Below, in pieces: positions 6,571-7,034 of a DNA stretch of 7,034 nucleotides (position 1 is the stretch's first letter; every line of letters begins with the position of its first letter). The stretch is from Oscillospiraceae bacterium (GTDB taxonomy: Bacteria; Bacillota; Clostridia; Oscillospirales; Oscillospiraceae). The notes beneath the pieces were generated by a model. The model did no database searches and was not told the origin of the DNA. It worked only from the letters and a program-made list of their open reading frames with translations. A program made the translations under genes and the position numbers. The stretch is taken from contig JAGAMQ010000003.1 in the NCBI GenBank assembly GCA_017624645.1, positions 1 through 7,034 of the forward strand, in the 5' to 3' direction.

Positions 6571-7034
6571 GCGTGGCACTCCTTCCGGTTCTCCGGCCCA
6601 AAGGATACGTCCGTCCATCCCAGGGGGAATCCCATGAGCCATTCCACCCAATCGGGATTCAGGGCCATATCGTCCGCCTCCGGTTTTTCCAGATAGATCA
6701 TTTGCGCCGACAGACTGGATGAAGGCTTGCTGTTCCGGTAGGCAGAGGGTTTCAGAGTAGAACGGAAACCCTCCGTTGCTGCCGGGGTCAGATAGAATAC
6801 CGCAGCCGACAGGGACAGGCTCCAGATCGCACCACTTTTGTTCCTCTTGCGGAAGATCCCATTTTCGGACAGGAATACATCCAGGTTTCGGGCGTCCCTG
6901 TTGGTCCCCTGATCGGAAGCAAGGGGTGTGGGAAACATCAGCCGCGAGGATAAAAGTTCGCTGGCGCTCATGCCACGCGCCGACGCCGCAAGCCGGAAAT
7001 ACGAATGGGAGAACAGCGTATCCCGCTTTTGCCA
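6567..7034 (-). CDS. Cytosine-5 DNA methyltransferase-like protein, C-terminal part only (runs off right edge)
   Basis: The frame is open from the right edge (155 visible residues) to a TGA at 6569-6567. An internal ATG at 6971 is not needed as a start, because reading continues upstream (WQKRDTLFSHSYFRLAA). Recognisable blocks are FPTPLASDQG and LNPDWVEWLMGFPLGWTD, the latter characteristic of the target-recognition and C-terminal region of phage- and ICE-type cytosine methyltransferases. Motifs I, IV (Pro-Cys nucleophile), VI and VIII are not visible and would lie beyond the right edge. After GWTDVSF the frame runs into an unrelated 11-residue tail, while the expected motif X is found in the -1 frame. 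The main product therefore lacks motif X unless the neighbouring small frame supplies it. It is first in the visible order and probably co-transcribed with the transfer genes. A plausible role is protection of the element from host restriction. The family call rests on recalled motifs. Confidence 0.7.
   Translation of the reverse strand, partial: WQKRDTLFSHSYFRLAASARGMSASELLSSRLMFPTPLASDQGTNRDARNLDVFLSENGIFRKRNKSGAIWSLSLSAAVFYLTPAATEGFRSTLKPSAYRNSKPSSSLSAQMIYLEKPEADDMALNPDWVEWLMGFPLGWTDVSFGPENRKECHA

Noticed and set aside
6597..6605. Programmed -1 ribosomal frameshift site in the methyltransferase
   Set aside because: The zero-frame codons TCC TTT GGG do not make a slippery heptamer, and no convincing downstream stem-loop was noticed. 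Mutation, sequencing error or re-initiation at ATGA are simpler.

Overview
The window is a stretch of an integrative and conjugative element (ICE), most likely from a gut member of the Bacillota (Clostridia, Oscillospiraceae/Lachnospiraceae type). The reasons are the gene content (a CD1108-type NlpC/P60 protein, a CD1107-type DUF4366 membrane protein, a small DUF4315 protein and a topoisomerase III, in that order, as in Tn1549-like and C. difficile CTn elements), strong AGGAGG-type ribosome binding sites, and a moderately GC-rich base composition judged by eye. The species cannot be fixed from the sequence.

Every supported gene is on the minus strand, so transcription runs from the right edge to the left edge. 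In that order: (1) the C-terminal part of a cytosine-5 DNA methyltransferase-like protein entering from the right edge, whose last part (motif X) lies in the -1 frame and so is frameshifted or naturally split; (2) a 678-residue single-pass membrane protein with an external NlpC/P60 peptidoglycan hydrolase domain; (3) a 149-residue XF1762-family GNAT-like protein; (4) a 246-residue PP-loop ATPase of the PAPS-reductase/adenine-nucleotide alpha-hydrolase superfamily; (5) a small DUF4315 coiled-coil protein; (6) a DUF4366 (CD1107-like) protein with a signal peptide, a Cys-rich external domain, one membrane span and an acidic tail; (7) DNA topoisomerase III (topB) with a TTG start; (8) the first 25 codons of an unrecognised gene leaving at the left edge.

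Adjacent genes either overlap or are separated by at most 12 bases, and no internal promoter or terminator was seen. They therefore look like one polycistronic transfer operon with translational coupling. The conserved backbone (CD1108-like, DUF4315, DUF4366, TopB) fits conjugation: cell-wall opening, mating-channel envelope proteins and topological processing of the transferred DNA. The methyltransferase and the XF1762/PP-loop pair look like cargo set into that backbone. Their enzyme classes (base methylation, acyl transfer, ATP-dependent nucleotide or sulfur chemistry) make a DNA-modification or anti-restriction role plausible, but this is inference. There is no stretch longer than 300 bases without a gene, and no tRNA, rRNA, CRISPR array, insertion sequence, attachment site or origin was recognised.
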